Shown here: piece after piece, positions 1 to 10,916 of the stretch | Layout of the letters: each line of letters begins with the position of its first letter | Numbering within the stretch: the stretch's first letter is position 1 | Assembly: GCF_025917315.1 (NCBI RefSeq) | Contig: NZ_CP080627.1 | Coordinates: 496,001 to 560,000 of the forward strand | Source of the DNA: Halomonas qaidamensis | GTDB taxonomy: Bacteria > Pseudomonadota > Gammaproteobacteria > Pseudomonadales > Halomonadaceae | DNA length: 64,000 nucleotides | Direction: 5' to 3' | The notes under the pieces: generated by a model | The model's database searches: none | Seen by the model: the letters and a program-made list of their open reading frames with translations, nothing else | What the model was told of the DNA's origin: nothing | Program-made: the position numbers and the translations under genes

Positions 1-1
1 T

Positions 2-109
2 CACATCAGCGGTGGCCATTTCTGCACTGCCTGCGAGTCGCGTTTTTACTCCTACCGCCGAGACAATGGCAATACGGGACGCATGGCAAGTGTGATCTGG
101 ATCAATTAA
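2..109 (+). CDS. pgeF: Peptidoglycan editing factor PgeF (YfiH family), C-terminal fragment
   Basis: Only the last 35 codons are inside the window; the gene begins upstream. The readable tail runs HISGGHFCTACESRFYSYRR, followed by a short stretch ending TGRMASVIWIN and a TAA stop. A cysteine-containing turn followed by RFYSYRRD and TGRMAS is the usual C-terminus of the YfiH/PgeF laccase-domain family, which hydrolyses wrongly incorporated amino acids (L-Ser in place of L-Ala) in peptidoglycan precursors. The gene lies directly upstream of clpB on the same strand, as yfiH-clpB does in Escherichia coli, which supports the call. Family assignment comes from a short segment, so it is likely rather than certain. 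Confidence 0.75.
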   Translation, partial: HISGGHFCTACESRFYSYRRDNGNTGRMASVIWIN

Positions 110-154
110 GCAGCGCGATTCCTTCAAGCTTGTGTTGCGCGCCTCTTGAAATGC

Positions 155-182
155 GTGGAACTGACGCCATTTAACTTGTCAA
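155..182 (+). promoter_or_regulatory. Sigma-32 (heat-shock) promoter for clpB
   Basis: CTTGAAA at 155-161, a 13-base spacer, then CGCCATTT at 175-182. The sigma-32 consensus is CTTGAAA-N13-17-CCCCATNT, so the -35 is perfect and the -10 differs at one position. It lies about 83 bases before the clpB start, and ClpB is a classic sigma-32 target. Confidence 0.8.
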
Positions 183-264
183 GCTAAACGTTTTTAGCAT
201 ATTAAAGACAAGTTATTGGGAAACACCGTGGGTCCAAACGCACGGCACCCCCAGGAGGAATTCC

Positions 265-2844
265 ATGCGATTCGATAAATTTACTGCCAAATTACAGGCC
301 GCTATTTCTGAGGCGCAATCCCTTGCCGTTGGGCACGGCCATAATCAGCTTGATCCCGCGCACTTACTGCTTGCGTTACTCGATACCAAAGACACTGGCA
401 TCAAAGCCCTGGTCGAAAAAGCCGAGGGCAGTAGTTCACGTCTGCGCGACGGTTTGCAGCAGCAGCTTGATGACTTGCCGAAAGTCAGCCAGTTCGACGG
501 AGATGTACAGCCATCCCGCGACTTTATCAAGCTATTCAACTTAACTGACCGAGAAGCACAGAAGCGTGGCGACCAGTTTATCGCCAGCGAATTAGTGCTA
601 TTAGCAGCTCTGGAAATGAACAGTGCTGTCACCAAGTTAATGAAAGAGGCGGGGCTGAACCGGAAAGGCTTGGAAGCTGCAATCAACAGCTTGCGCGGTG
701 GTGCAACGGTCGATGACCCCAATGCCGAAGACCAGCGCGAAGCGCTTAACAAATACACCATGGATCTTACCCAGCGTGCGTTAGATGGCAAGCTGGATCC
801 GGTGATTGGCCGCGACGATGAAATTCGCCGCACCATTCAGGTGCTGCAGCGTCGTACCAAAAATAACCCGGTGCTGATCGGTGAGCCAGGGGTGGGGAAA
901 ACCGCCATTGTCGAAGGCTTAGCGCAGCGCATTGTGAATGGCGAAGTGCCCGAAGGCCTGAAAGACAAACGCGTACTTTCGTTGGATATGGGCTCGCTGC
1001 TGGCAGGCGCTAAATTCCGTGGTGAGTTTGAAGAGCGCCTAAAAGCGGTGCTTAAAGAGCTCTCCCAGGAAGAGGGGCGGGTCATCCTGTTTATTGATGA
1101 GCTGCACACCATGGTGGGCGCAGGTAAAGCCGAAGGTGCGATGGATGCAGGTAATATGCTTAAACCTGCGTTGGCGCGTGGTGAGTTGCACTGTGTGGGC
1201 GCAACAACGCTGGATGAGTATCGCAAATATATTGAAAAAGATGCCGCGCTGGAGCGCCGCTTCCAGAAAGTGCTGGTCGATGAGCCGTCTGAAGAGGATA
1301 CGGTGGCTATTCTGCGCGGTTTAAAAGAGCGTTACGAAGTCCACCACGGCGTGGATATTACCGATTCAGCGATTATTGCGGCGGCGAAACTCTCTACCCG
1401 CTATATCACTGATCGGCAGTTGCCCGACAAAGCCATCGACCTGATTGACGAGGCGGCGTCTCGTATCCGCATGGAGCTGGACTCTAAGCCTGAAGAGATG
1501 GATCGTTTGGATCGTCGTCTAATCCAGCTGAAAATGGAGCGCGAAGCGCTTAAGAAAGAGACCGATGAGGCCACTAAGAAACGCCTCGAAGCGCTGAATA
1601 ACCAGATTCACGAGCTAGAGCGTGAGTACGCTGACTTGGATGAAATCTGGAAAGCTGAAAAAGCCAGTATTCAGGGTGCAGCCCAATTCAAAGCAGAGCT
1701 TGAGCAGGCGCGTATTGACCTTGAACAAGCGCGTCGCCAGGGCGATTTAGGGCGTATGTCGGAAATTCAGTACGGCAAAATTCCGGCGCTGGAGAAGAAA
1801 ATTAGCGAAGCGGGTGAAGGCGAGGCTGATACAGCCAGCCACCAGCTGCTGCGCTCAAACGTGACCGAAGAAGAGATTGCCGAGGTGGTTTCCCGCTGGA
1901 CCGGTATTCCGGTCTCCAAGATGTTGGAAGGCGAACGGGACAAGCTGCTGCGCATGGAAGAAGCACTGCACGAGCGGGTGATTGGCCAGCATGAAGCGGT
2001 AGAAGCCGTGGCGAATGCGGTGCGTCGCTCACGTGCCGGGCTGTCTGATCCGAATCGGCCTAACGGCTCGTTCCTGTTCCTCGGCCCCACTGGGGTAGGT
2101 AAAACAGAGCTATGTAAGTCGCTAGCTAACTTCTTGTTTGATACAGAAGAAGCGATGGTGCGTATCGATATGTCAGAGTTTATGGAGAAGCACTCCGTGG
2201 CTCGGTTGATTGGTGCGCCCCCAGGCTATGTGGGTTATGAAGAGGGTGGTTACTTAACTGAAGCGGTACGTCGTAAGCCTTACTCGGTGCTGTTACTGGA
2301 CGAAGTGGAAAAAGCGCATCCGGACGTGTTCAATATCCTGCTGCAAGTGCTGGAAGATGGTCGCTTAACTGATGGTCAAGGCCGTACGGTCGATTTCCGC
2401 AACACAGTGATCGTAATGACTTCTAACATGGGCTCGGACATTATTCAGCGCATGGGCGGAGATGATAACGACTACGAAGCAATGAAAAGTGCAGTGATGG
2501 AGGTGGTGGGTAACCATTTCCGGCCTGAATTGATTAACCGCATTGATGAAGTGGTGGTGTTCCACGCCCTTGGTCAAGAGCAAATTCAGGCGATTGCCGG
2601 TATTCAGTTAGCGCGTTTGAAAGTGCGCTTAGCTGAGCATGATTTGAGCTTGGATATCAGCGATGATGCGATGGCACAACTGGCAGTCGTCGGTTTCGAC
2701 CCGGTGTATGGTGCAAGGCCACTGAAGCGGGCAATCCAGAGCCGTATCGAGAATCCGTTGGCACAAGACTTATTGGCGGGCAAGTATGCGCCAGGCGATA
2801 CCATTCATATCAGCGCCAATGAAGGCAAGCTAGTGTTTGGGTAA
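265..2844 (+). CDS. clpB: ATP-dependent disaggregase ClpB
   Basis: An 859-residue Hsp100 chaperone, within two residues of the usual ClpB length. It threads aggregated proteins through a hexameric ring and hands them to DnaK/DnaJ/GrpE in the cytoplasm. Visible parts in order: a Clp N-terminal repeat domain (about 1-145), first AAA+ module with Walker A GEPGVGKT near residue 206 and Walker B-type LFIDELH, a charged coiled-coil middle domain (about 410-530) that separates ClpB from ClpA, then a second AAA+ module with GPTGVGKT near 606. The ClpP-docking loop of ClpA/ClpX is not expected and not seen. The ATG follows AGGAGG by eight bases. It sits behind a sigma-32-type promoter and is followed by a strong terminator, so it is probably a single-gene heat-shock transcript. 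Confidence 0.98.
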   Translation: MRFDKFTAKLQAAISEAQSLAVGHGHNQLDPAHLLLALLDTKDTGIKALVEKAEGSSSRLRDGLQQQLDDLPKVSQFDGDVQPSRDFIKLFNLTDREAQKRGDQFIASELVLLAALEMNSAVTKLMKEAGLNRKGLEAAINSLRGGATVDDPNAEDQREALNKYTMDLTQRALDGKLDPVIGRDDEIRRTIQVLQRRTKNNPVLIGEPGVGKTAIVEGLAQRIVNGEVPEGLKDKRVLSLDMGSLLAGAKFRGEFEERLKAVLKELSQEEGRVILFIDELHTMVGAGKAEGAMDAGNMLKPALARGELHCVGATTLDEYRKYIEKDAALERRFQKVLVDEPSEEDTVAILRGLKERYEVHHGVDITDSAIIAAAKLSTRYITDRQLPDKAIDLIDEAASRIRMELDSKPEEMDRLDRRLIQLKMEREALKKETDEATKKRLEALNNQIHELEREYADLDEIWKAEKASIQGAAQFKAELEQARIDLEQARRQGDLGRMSEIQYGKIPALEKKISEAGEGEADTASHQLLRSNVTEEEIAEVVSRWTGIPVSKMLEGERDKLLRMEEALHERVIGQHEAVEAVANAVRRSRAGLSDPNRPNGSFLFLGPTGVGKTELCKSLANFLFDTEEAMVRIDMSEFMEKHSVARLIGAPPGYVGYEEGGYLTEAVRRKPYSVLLLDEVEKAHPDVFNILLQVLEDGRLTDGQGRTVDFRNTVIVMTSNMGSDIIQRMGGDDNDYEAMKSAVMEVVGNHFRPELINRIDEVVVFHALGQEQIQAIAGIQLARLKVRLAEHDLSLDISDDAMAQLAVVGFDPVYGARPLKRAIQSRIENPLAQDLLAGKYAPGDTIHISANEGKLVFG

Positions 2845-2920
2845 TTAACAAGCAAGTATCAATAAGCTTGTATCGTCCGTACGGCTGCGCAAACAACAAG
2901 CTTGCGCAATGAAATAGGGC

Positions 2921-2955
2921 AAAAGCCCCGTTAGCTCTGCTAGCGGGGCTTTTTT
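2921..2955 (+). terminator. Rho-independent terminator after clpB
   Basis: The arms AAAAGCCCCGTTAG and CTAGCGGGGCTTTT pair over 14 bases with one G-U, around the loop CTCTG, and run into a T tract. Confidence 0.9.
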
Positions 2956-3359
2956 AATGGCTTCTTGCGACGTTTGTTGCGTTTGTCTTGATCGGAGGTT
3001 GACAGGTTGAGGGCGCTAATGGAATCTTGTGGGTTCCTGATTTGCGGGCGCGGAACCAACGGGCAACCCCTAATCCCCGCGCGAAGGGTAGGCGACAGCC
3101 TTTACCCGCCGAAGGACTTCCGGGCTTGGGCTAACCGCCCGACCTGGCCAACGCCCCGACACGGCAAACCGTCGTGTAAGGGAGTCGCTGGTGTATTGCA
3201 TAATATGTCAGTGCTTCCGATGAGAGTGCAGGCCCTAACCGGGCCATATGCCAGGGTTTGGCATCAGGTGCCGGCATGGGCCGGCAGCGGCATACCGCCG
3301 CACTCGACACCGCAGGATGTCCTGCGGATCGCACTCGAGACCTCCAGGGGAGAAACACA
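2956..3359 (+). promoter_or_regulatory. Structured 5' leader of ilvIH with five consecutive hairpins
   Basis: No convincing gene lies in this stretch. A perfect -35 hexamer TTGACA sits at 2999-3004, but the matching -10 is poor. From 3231 onward five perfect stem-loops follow each other closely: 3231-3245 (GGCCC/GGGCC), 3248-3264 (ATGCCA/TGGCAT), 3269-3286 (TGCCGGC/GCCGGCA), 3287-3301 (GCGGC/GCCGC) and 3310-3327 (CCGCAGG/CCTGCGG). The last is flanked by a 13-base direct repeat (3299-3311 and 3330-3342, one mismatch). The ilvI ribosome binding site begins within 20 bases of it. A further weaker hairpin (GGGTA/TACCC) lies near 3088-3110. Folding this dense just before an amino acid biosynthesis operon suggests a cis-acting RNA or attenuator. 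No run of Leu/Ile/Val codons typical of a classical leader peptide was found. Function is inferred. Confidence 0.5.
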
Positions 3360-5084
3360 GTGGAACTGCTTTCCGGCGCAGATATGATCGCCCGCTTCTT
3401 GCAAGATGAGGGCGTTGAATACATTTATGGTTATCCCGGTGGTGCAGCACTGCATATTTATGATGCGCTGTTCCGTCAGGACAAAGTGAAGCACATTCTA
3501 GTGCGTCATGAACAGGCGGCGACTCACGCTGCAGATGGCTATGCCCGTGCTTCAGGTAAACCAGGGTGTGTGCTTGTTACATCAGGTCCCGGTGCTACCA
3601 ACGCGGTTACCGGCATTGCAACGGCCTATATGGATTCCATTCCTATGGTTGTGCTGTGTGGGCAGGTAATGAGCCACCTGATCGGTGACGACGCCTTCCA
3701 GGAAACCGATATTATCGGTGTGACTCGCCCTATCGTGAAGCACAGCTTCTCAATTCGGCATCCGTCTGAGATTCCAGAAGTGCTGAAAAAAGCCTTCTAT
3801 CTTGCGGCAACTGGTCGCCCAGGCCCGGTTGTGGTCGATATCCCTAAAGATATGACCGCGCCGACCGAGCGTTATGAGTACATCTATCCGAAAAAGGTCA
3901 AGATGCGCTCTTATAACCCGGTAACTCGGGGGCATACCGGTCAAATTAAAAAAGCCGTTGAGATGATGCTGAAAGCCAAGCGCCCGGTGTTCTATACCGG
4001 CGGTGGCGTGGTAACTGGCAAGGCAAGCGAAGGTTTGACCGATTTGGTCAAACAGCTCGGCTTCCCCATTACCACAACGTTGATGGGCATTGGTTCTTAT
4101 CCGCAAAGTGACCGGCAGTGTCTGGGCTGGTTGGGTATGCACGGCTCGTACGAGTCCAATATGGCCATGCATCATGCGGATTTGATCATCGCGATTGGCG
4201 CGCGTTTTGATGACCGAGTGACTAATAACACGTCGAAGTTTTGCCCTACGGCAAAAATTATTCACGTGGATGTGGATCCAAGCTCGGTGTCTAAAACCGT
4301 GCGTGCCGATGTGCCTATTGTGGGGCCTGCGGCTAGCGTCATTAATGAAATGATCAGCTTGGTTCAAGGCCAGACAATTTCGCAGCCTGAAGCGCTGACC
4401 GAATGGTGGCAGAAAATTGACGGCTGGCGTGCCGAGCGTGAAGGCAAGCTATACGAGCCCTCTAAACCAGGCGAAGTGCTGAAGCCTCAGGAAGTTGTTG
4501 AGGCGCTGTGTCGTGTTACGCGTGGTGAAGCCTATGTAACAACGGATGTTGGCCAGCACCAGATGTTTGCTGCTCAGTATTACAAGTTCGACAAGCCTAA
4601 TCGACTGATCACCTCGGGTGGTCTAGGCACAATGGGCTTTGGCTTCCCGGCCGCGATGGGCATCAAGCAAAACTTCCCGGACGACGACGTGGTATGCGTT
4701 ACCGGAGAGGGCAGCTTCCAGATGATGATGCAGGAGCTTTCTACCTGTAAGCAGTACGGGGTGGGCGTCAAAATTGTAAACCTCAACAATGCATCGCTTG
4801 GCATGGTGCGCCAATGGCAGGATTTGAACTACAAATCCCGTCATGCTCACTCTTATATGGAGTCGCTGCCGGACTTCCATATGCTCATTGAGGCTTACGG
4901 ATTTACCGCGATCACCGTGAACACCCTTGATGAATTGGAGCCGGCGCTAGAGCGCGCCTTTGCTAACAAGCATGAACTGGTGTTCCTGGATGTGAAGGTC
5001 GATCCTTTTGAGCACGTCTATCCGATGCAGGTGCCATTAGGTTCCATGCGTGACATGCTGCTGTCTAAAACGGAGCGTACCTGA
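3360..5084 (+). CDS. ilvI: Acetolactate synthase III, large (catalytic) subunit
   Basis: The protein makes 2-acetolactate or 2-aceto-2-hydroxybutyrate from pyruvate, the first common step of valine, leucine and isoleucine synthesis, using thiamine diphosphate, Mg2+ and FAD. I start at GTG 3360: it gives 574 residues, exactly the size of E. coli IlvI, begins VELLSGADMI as family members do, and follows AGGGGAG by eight bases. The reading frame stays open upstream to TTG 3258, but that extension runs through hairpins and is not protein-like. The catalytic Glu51 is in RHEQAATHAADG. The C-terminal ThDP motif reads GEGS then NLNN; Glu replaces the classical GDG aspartate, a conservative change that I believe occurs in other proteobacterial enzymes. 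It overlaps ilvH by one base (TGATG), so the two are translationally coupled. Confidence 0.96.
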   Translation: MELLSGADMIARFLQDEGVEYIYGYPGGAALHIYDALFRQDKVKHILVRHEQAATHAADGYARASGKPGCVLVTSGPGATNAVTGIATAYMDSIPMVVLCGQVMSHLIGDDAFQETDIIGVTRPIVKHSFSIRHPSEIPEVLKKAFYLAATGRPGPVVVDIPKDMTAPTERYEYIYPKKVKMRSYNPVTRGHTGQIKKAVEMMLKAKRPVFYTGGGVVTGKASEGLTDLVKQLGFPITTTLMGIGSYPQSDRQCLGWLGMHGSYESNMAMHHADLIIAIGARFDDRVTNNTSKFCPTAKIIHVDVDPSSVSKTVRADVPIVGPAASVINEMISLVQGQTISQPEALTEWWQKIDGWRAEREGKLYEPSKPGEVLKPQEVVEALCRVTRGEAYVTTDVGQHQMFAAQYYKFDKPNRLITSGGLGTMGFGFPAAMGIKQNFPDDDVVCVTGEGSFQMMMQELSTCKQYGVGVKIVNLNNASLGMVRQWQDLNYKSRHAHSYMESLPDFHMLIEAYGFTAITVNTLDELEPALERAFANKHELVFLDVKVDPFEHVYPMQVPLGSMRDMLLSKTERT

Positions 5085-5575
5085 TGCGTCATATCATCTC
5101 GATTCTGATGGAAAACGAACCGGGTGCGCTGTCACGTGTAGTCGGGCTGTTCTCCCAGCGTAACTTCAACATTGAAACGCTGAACGTTGCGCCGACTGAG
5201 GATCCGTCGCTTTCACGTCTGACGGTGACTACCGTGGGTGATGACCGGGTCATTGAGCAAATCACCAAGCATCTTAATAAACTGATTGATGTGGTGAAGC
5301 TAGTCGATCTGACGGAAGGTAACCACATTGAGCGTGAATTGATGCTGGTGAAAGTAAAAGCGCTAGGCGCAGCCCGCGATGAAGTGAAGCGTACGGTAGA
5401 TATTTTCCGGGCGCAGATTGTCGACGTAACGCCAAGCCTTTATACCGTTCAGATTACCGGTGACGCCTCTAAGCTGGATGCCTTTCTGCAGGCCATGGCG
5501 CCGGTAGGCATTCTCGAAGTGGCGCGTACCGGGGTATCTGGTATTGCTCGCGGCGATAAAGTGCTATCACTGTAA
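5084..5575 (+). CDS. ilvH: Acetolactate synthase III, small (regulatory) subunit
   Basis: A 163-residue ACT-domain subunit, the same length as E. coli IlvH. It binds the large subunit IlvI, raises its activity and confers feedback inhibition by valine. The N-terminus MRHIISILMENEPGALSRVV carries the ACT fold signature with the effector-site Asn/Pro-Gly turn, and NIETLNVAPTED is strongly conserved in this family. The C-terminal half (about 80-163) is the IlvN/IlvH C-domain. Its ATG shares the final A of the ilvI stop codon, so stoichiometric expression is expected. A terminator follows 43 bases after the stop, which ends the ilvIH operon before the convergent ilvY gene. Confidence 0.97.
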   Translation: MRHIISILMENEPGALSRVVGLFSQRNFNIETLNVAPTEDPSLSRLTVTTVGDDRVIEQITKHLNKLIDVVKLVDLTEGNHIERELMLVKVKALGAARDEVKRTVDIFRAQIVDVTPSLYTVQITGDASKLDAFLQAMAPVGILEVARTGVSGIARGDKVLSL

Positions 5576-5618
5576 ACGAAGCATGCTAGCTGAGTAAGTC
5601 GTTGAAAAAGCAACTGAG

Positions 5619-5649
5619 AAAGCCGTCCGTACCTAGGGCGGCTTTTTTT
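5619..5649 (+). terminator. Rho-independent terminator after ilvIH
   Basis: AAGCCGTCC pairs with GGGCGGCTT (one G-U) around a seven-base loop and is followed by seven T. It separates ilvH from the convergent ilvY stop. Confidence 0.88.
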
Positions 5650-5669
5650 ATGGTGTTATTTAACGCTTG

Positions 5670-6557
5670 TTAGCGTGGCGTCACGGTCGCCCAGAAGGCA
5701 TCAATCATCGGGTTTTTGAGTCGTCGATTAAGCACGCAAACTCCAACATCGTAGTGGGGTAGCTCCGGTTTCACGTTGAGCACCTGCACGCGTTCGGCCA
5801 GCGGGCTGTTATCTAGCACGATTTTTGGTACCACGCCCACGCCAAACCCCAGCCCTACCATGCTAACAATGGCTTCGTGTCCGGCCACTTGGGCATAAAT
5901 ACGCGGCGTTATACCCATCGCTTTAAACCACGTATTGGCATATTCCCTTGAAAGCCCTGCCTCTGAAAGAATCATCGGTACGTCACGCCATTGCTCAGCT
6001 GTTGAGCTCTCTGGCTGGTTTGGCAGCCAGTCGTGGGCTTCTCTAGGTGCAATAAACAGTAGCGGCGAGCGAGTAAGTGATTTGAAGGCCAAGGCGCTGG
6101 GTGGAATCCGCGGGCGGGGGGTAATGGCCATGTCGTCGGCGCCTTCCAGTACCCGCGACATGGCGTCAGCGGGGTCACCGGTATGCAGCTTTAGCTCGAT
6201 GCCTGGGTGGCGGGTGCGTACATCGCTTAATAGCTCATAGAGAAAGCTATAGCTCGCAGTTACTGAGCAGTAAATGCTTATTTCTCCGCGTAGTTGTGCC
6301 GCCGTGGCGGCCAGTGTCCGCTTCTGCATTTCCCACTGTTCTAAGGTCTCTTTTGCATAGTGCTGAAACGCTAGGCCTTGGGGGGTGAGTGTGACATGGC
6401 GATTATCGCGCTCAAACAGGCGTGTGCCTAGCTCGGCTTCAACCTGTTGAATTGAGCGGCTCAAGGTGGATGGGCTGATATGACAAAGCTCGCTAGCACG
6501 GCCAAAGTGCAGTGTCTCGGCTAGTGTTATCACATGCTTTAGTAAGCGAAAATCCAT
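5670..6557 (-). CDS. ilvY: LysR-type activator of ilvC (IlvY)
   Basis: A 295-residue LysR-family regulator. The N-terminal winged helix-turn-helix contains HFGRASELCHISPSTLSRSI, where the SPSTLSR recognition helix is the IlvY signature; it is followed by RLFERDNRHVTLT. The effector domain keeps IlvY landmarks such as FCSVTA-like YCSVTASYSFL, LHTGDPADAM, and GHEAIVSMVGLGFGVGVVP. In E. coli IlvY binds acetolactate or acetohydroxybutyrate and turns on ilvC. Here the gene is divergent from ilvC with a 217-base control region, the same arrangement, which makes the assignment firm. It normally represses its own gene by binding the shared operator region. Confidence 0.93.
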   Translation of the reverse strand: MDFRLLKHVITLAETLHFGRASELCHISPSTLSRSIQQVEAELGTRLFERDNRHVTLTPQGLAFQHYAKETLEQWEMQKRTLAATAAQLRGEISIYCSVTASYSFLYELLSDVRTRHPGIELKLHTGDPADAMSRVLEGADDMAITPRPRIPPSALAFKSLTRSPLLFIAPREAHDWLPNQPESSTAEQWRDVPMILSEAGLSREYANTWFKAMGITPRIYAQVAGHEAIVSMVGLGFGVGVVPKIVLDNSPLAERVQVLNVKPELPHYDVGVCVLNRRLKNPMIDAFWATVTPR

Positions 6558-6604
6558 AGTAAGCCCACTGTTAAGATTTATGTTTCATAATTAGAAATAG
6601 TATG

Positions 6605-6628
6605 TTGCAAATATAGCGTTTTACGCAA
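6605..6628. promoter_or_regulatory. Candidate IlvY operator between ilvY and ilvC
   Basis: TTGC (6605-6608) and GCAA (6625-6628) form an interrupted inverted repeat in an AT-rich stretch of the divergent ilvY-ilvC spacer. LysR-type regulators bind such T-N-A interrupted dyads, and IlvY sites in E. coli carry TTGCAA-type half sites. Assignment is by position and symmetry only. Confidence 0.4.
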
Positions 6629-6735
6629 TGGTGTCAGTGGCGTACAGTGACTTCAACGCCAAAGCCCAGTGCTGCAAAAGACGGCACGGGTGGCCATCAA
6701 CGCTGATACGACATCTATAAATTATCCCTATATAA

Positions 6736-7791
<1,056 letters not shown>

Positions 7792-7820
7792 GCAGTTAGC
7801 GTGTTAATACGCTAGTTAGA

Positions 7821-7852
7821 GCCTCGGGGCGCGCACTGTCGCGCCCCGAGGC
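7821..7852 (+). terminator. Hairpin terminator after ilvC
   Basis: GCCTCGGGGCGCG pairs perfectly with CGCGCCCCGAGGC (13 base pairs, six-base loop). The T tract after it is short (GTTT), so termination may be partial or aided by Rho. Confidence 0.7.
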
Positions 7853-7954
7853 GTTTAGCGTTGCATACTGTAATTGACTGGCTGAGTGAGCCTCACCGTG
7901 TAGAATGAAAAGAGATCACTGTTCTTGTGACTTCACTTCAAACGGATGATATTT

Positions 7955-8887
7955 ATGACCCAGGATGCTCGCGATCAAGAGCGTAAACAGTCCCCGCAGT
8001 CAGTGCCTCAAGAAGGCCAGAAAACGGAAGGCAGTAGTGCTGGAGGTCAAGACGACGCTAGTCACGAAAAGGTAAATAATGGCTACACCAGTCATGACGA
8101 CGTAAGTAATGAAGATCTAGCTAGCGTTTTTCTGCGTGAAACTGAAGTCGTTGAAGAAGCGGTCGAGGACGGTAAGAAAATTCGCCGAAAAGGCATTTAC
8201 TTATTACCTAACTTGTTTACTACATCTGCGTTGTTTTCAGGGTTCTTTGCGGTAGTGGCTGGCATTAACGGAGAATTCACTTCGGCGGCAGTGGCAATTT
8301 TTATCGCCATGGTGCTTGACGGGCTTGATGGCCGTGTTGCCCGTATGACCAATACCCAAAGCGAGTTTGGCGCAGAGTACGATAGCCTTGCCGATATGAT
8401 CTCGTTCGGTATGGCACCTGCATTGGTGGCCTTCACCTGGATTTTACAAGACATCGGTAAAACTGGTTGGGTCGTGGCGTTTCTTTACGTGGCTTGTGCC
8501 GCACTGCGATTGGCACGCTTTAATGTACAGATTGGTAGTGTTGATAAAAAGTGGTTTATCGGTTTGCCAAGTCCATCCGCTGCAGCTTTAGTGGCCGCTA
8601 GTGTGTGGACCTTCCATAGCTTTGATGCAGATGCGGTAGGTTTTAAACTGCTTATGTTGTTTGTAGTAGGGGCAGCGGGTGTGCTGATGGTTAGCAATAT
8701 TCGTTATTACAGCTTCAAAGACCTCGATTTCAAAAAGCCTGTCCCGTTTGTTGTGCTTCTAGCGGTGGTACTAGGGTTCGTAATGATCTCTGTTGAGCCT
8801 TCTGTGATGCTGTTGCTGCTTTTTGGTGCTTACGTGTGCTCAGGCCCCGTATTGGCTGTTATGCGCAAAGCTAAACCTAAAAGTTAA
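7955..8887 (+). CDS. pssA: CDP-diacylglycerol--serine O-phosphatidyltransferase
   Basis: A membrane CDP-alcohol phosphotransferase that makes phosphatidylserine from CDP-diacylglycerol and serine, the precursor of phosphatidylethanolamine. The full catalytic motif D-x2-DG-x2-AR-x8-G-x3-D-x3-D is visible at residues 122-147 (DGLDGRVAR, then G139, D143, D147), and about seven hydrophobic segments follow from residue 82. The first 75 or so residues are very acidic and Gln/Ser/Asp rich with no hydrophobic segment; this disordered cytosolic extension is unusual and fits a halophile. I prefer ATG 7955 (310 residues); an ATG at 7946 in the same frame would add three residues but has no better ribosome site. 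The type is the PssA of Bacillus/Pseudomonas, not the unrelated E. coli enzyme. ilvC-pssA order is shared with pseudomonads. Confidence 0.92.
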   Translation: MTQDARDQERKQSPQSVPQEGQKTEGSSAGGQDDASHEKVNNGYTSHDDVSNEDLASVFLRETEVVEEAVEDGKKIRRKGIYLLPNLFTTSALFSGFFAVVAGINGEFTSAAVAIFIAMVLDGLDGRVARMTNTQSEFGAEYDSLADMISFGMAPALVAFTWILQDIGKTGWVVAFLYVACAALRLARFNVQIGSVDKKWFIGLPSPSAAALVAASVWTFHSFDADAVGFKLLMLFVVGAAGVLMVSNIRYYSFKDLDFKKPVPFVVLLAVVLGFVMISVEPSVMLLLLFGAYVCSGPVLAVMRKAKPKS

Positions 8888-8916
8888 AGTTTATTCACGT
8901 TTTCTCAAAAAACCAC

Positions 8917-8945
8917 TTGCCAAGACGGCAGCGAATCCGTAAAGT
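8917..8945 (+). promoter_or_regulatory. rrn promoter P1 (upstream)
   Basis: TTGCCA, a 17-base spacer, and TAAAGT, followed by the discriminator ACGC. The -10 lies in the loop of an inverted repeat (GGCAGCG 8927-8933 with CGCTGCC 8953-8959). It starts 30 bases after the pssA stop. Confidence 0.6.
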
Positions 8946-9091
8946 ACGCATCCGCTGCCGGGGACGCACAGCGTTACCAGCGGTGATGGAAGGTGAAAAC
9001 CTTCGGTTTGTCAGGAAGTTAGCGCAATAAAAGAGAAGGCATCGTTATCTCGCTTTCTTAACCCGCTCGCTTCACTCACTGAAAACAGTGA

Positions 9092-9119
9092 TTGACAAAC
9101 ACCAGGAAATGCGTAGAAT
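9092..9119 (+). promoter_or_regulatory. rrn promoter P2 (main)
   Basis: A perfect TTGACA, a 16-base spacer, and TAGAAT, followed by ACGC. The 16-base spacing and GC-rich start region are typical of growth-rate-controlled stable RNA promoters. Confidence 0.85.
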
Positions 9120-9188
9120 ACGCCTTCCTCGCTGAGGCAAACCAGTTCATCGGTTAGCCGGCTGATAAGACAGCCTCGCAGCGAAACA

Positions 9189-9200
9189 GCTCTTTAACAA
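9189..9200 (+). promoter_or_regulatory. boxA antitermination signal in the 16S leader
   Basis: GCTCTTTAACAA, identical to the consensus boxA bound as RNA by NusB-NusE. A second identical copy lies in the 16S-23S spacer (11134-11145). Confidence 0.9.
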
Positions 9201-9202
9201 TT

Positions 9203-9217
9203 TGATCAGGTAATTCA
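9203..9217 (+). other. 5' strand of the 16S precursor processing stem
   Basis: TGATCAGGTAATTCA is exactly complementary to TGAATTACCTGATCA at 10952-10966 in the spacer, and pairing continues imperfectly outward. The two enclose the 16S gene, so this is the RNase III-type processing stem of pre-16S RNA. Confidence 0.88.
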
Positions 9218-9383
9218 TGTGGGCGCTTGCCGATGAGGGTGATAAATCACCAAATATCAAGGCAAGCGGTCATGACAATGTAAATTGAAATGAATTCGTT
9301 TGAACCTTGAGCCAAGTTTGATGCGCTTTTGTTGTTCGTCAACATTATGTTGTTGGATGACGAGTAAGCATCACAATGATTTT

Positions 9384-10916
<1,533 letters not shown>

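Larger units (their letters stand above)
8888..9383 (+). promoter_or_regulatory. rRNA operon promoter and leader region
   Basis: This 496-base stretch has no gene. It holds two promoters listed separately (8917-8945 and 9092-9119), a GAAA-tetraloop hairpin GAAGGT-GAAA-ACCTTC at 8989-9004, a boxB-like hairpin GGCTG-ATAAGA-CAGCC at 9160-9175, boxA at 9189-9200, the 5' half of the 16S processing stem (9203-9217), and an inverted repeat CGCTTGCC/GGCAAGCG (9224-9231 and 9261-9268). The 8-base leader stem and the boxes are the standard parts of an rrn antitermination leader. Confidence 0.8.

Noticed and set aside
3258..3359. Longer IlvI starting at TTG 3258
   Set aside because: The extra 34 residues lie in the hairpin array, have no family match, and GTG 3360 has a good ribosome site and gives the standard length.
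3007..3387. 126-codon open frame in the ilvI leader
   Set aside because: It runs through the series of perfect hairpins, overlaps the ilvI start and its residue composition is not protein-like. No ribosome site fits.
4699..4725. GDG to GEG change in the ThDP motif of IlvI
   Set aside because: Glu is a conservative ligand and I believe it is common in proteobacterial IlvI, so not treated as a defect.
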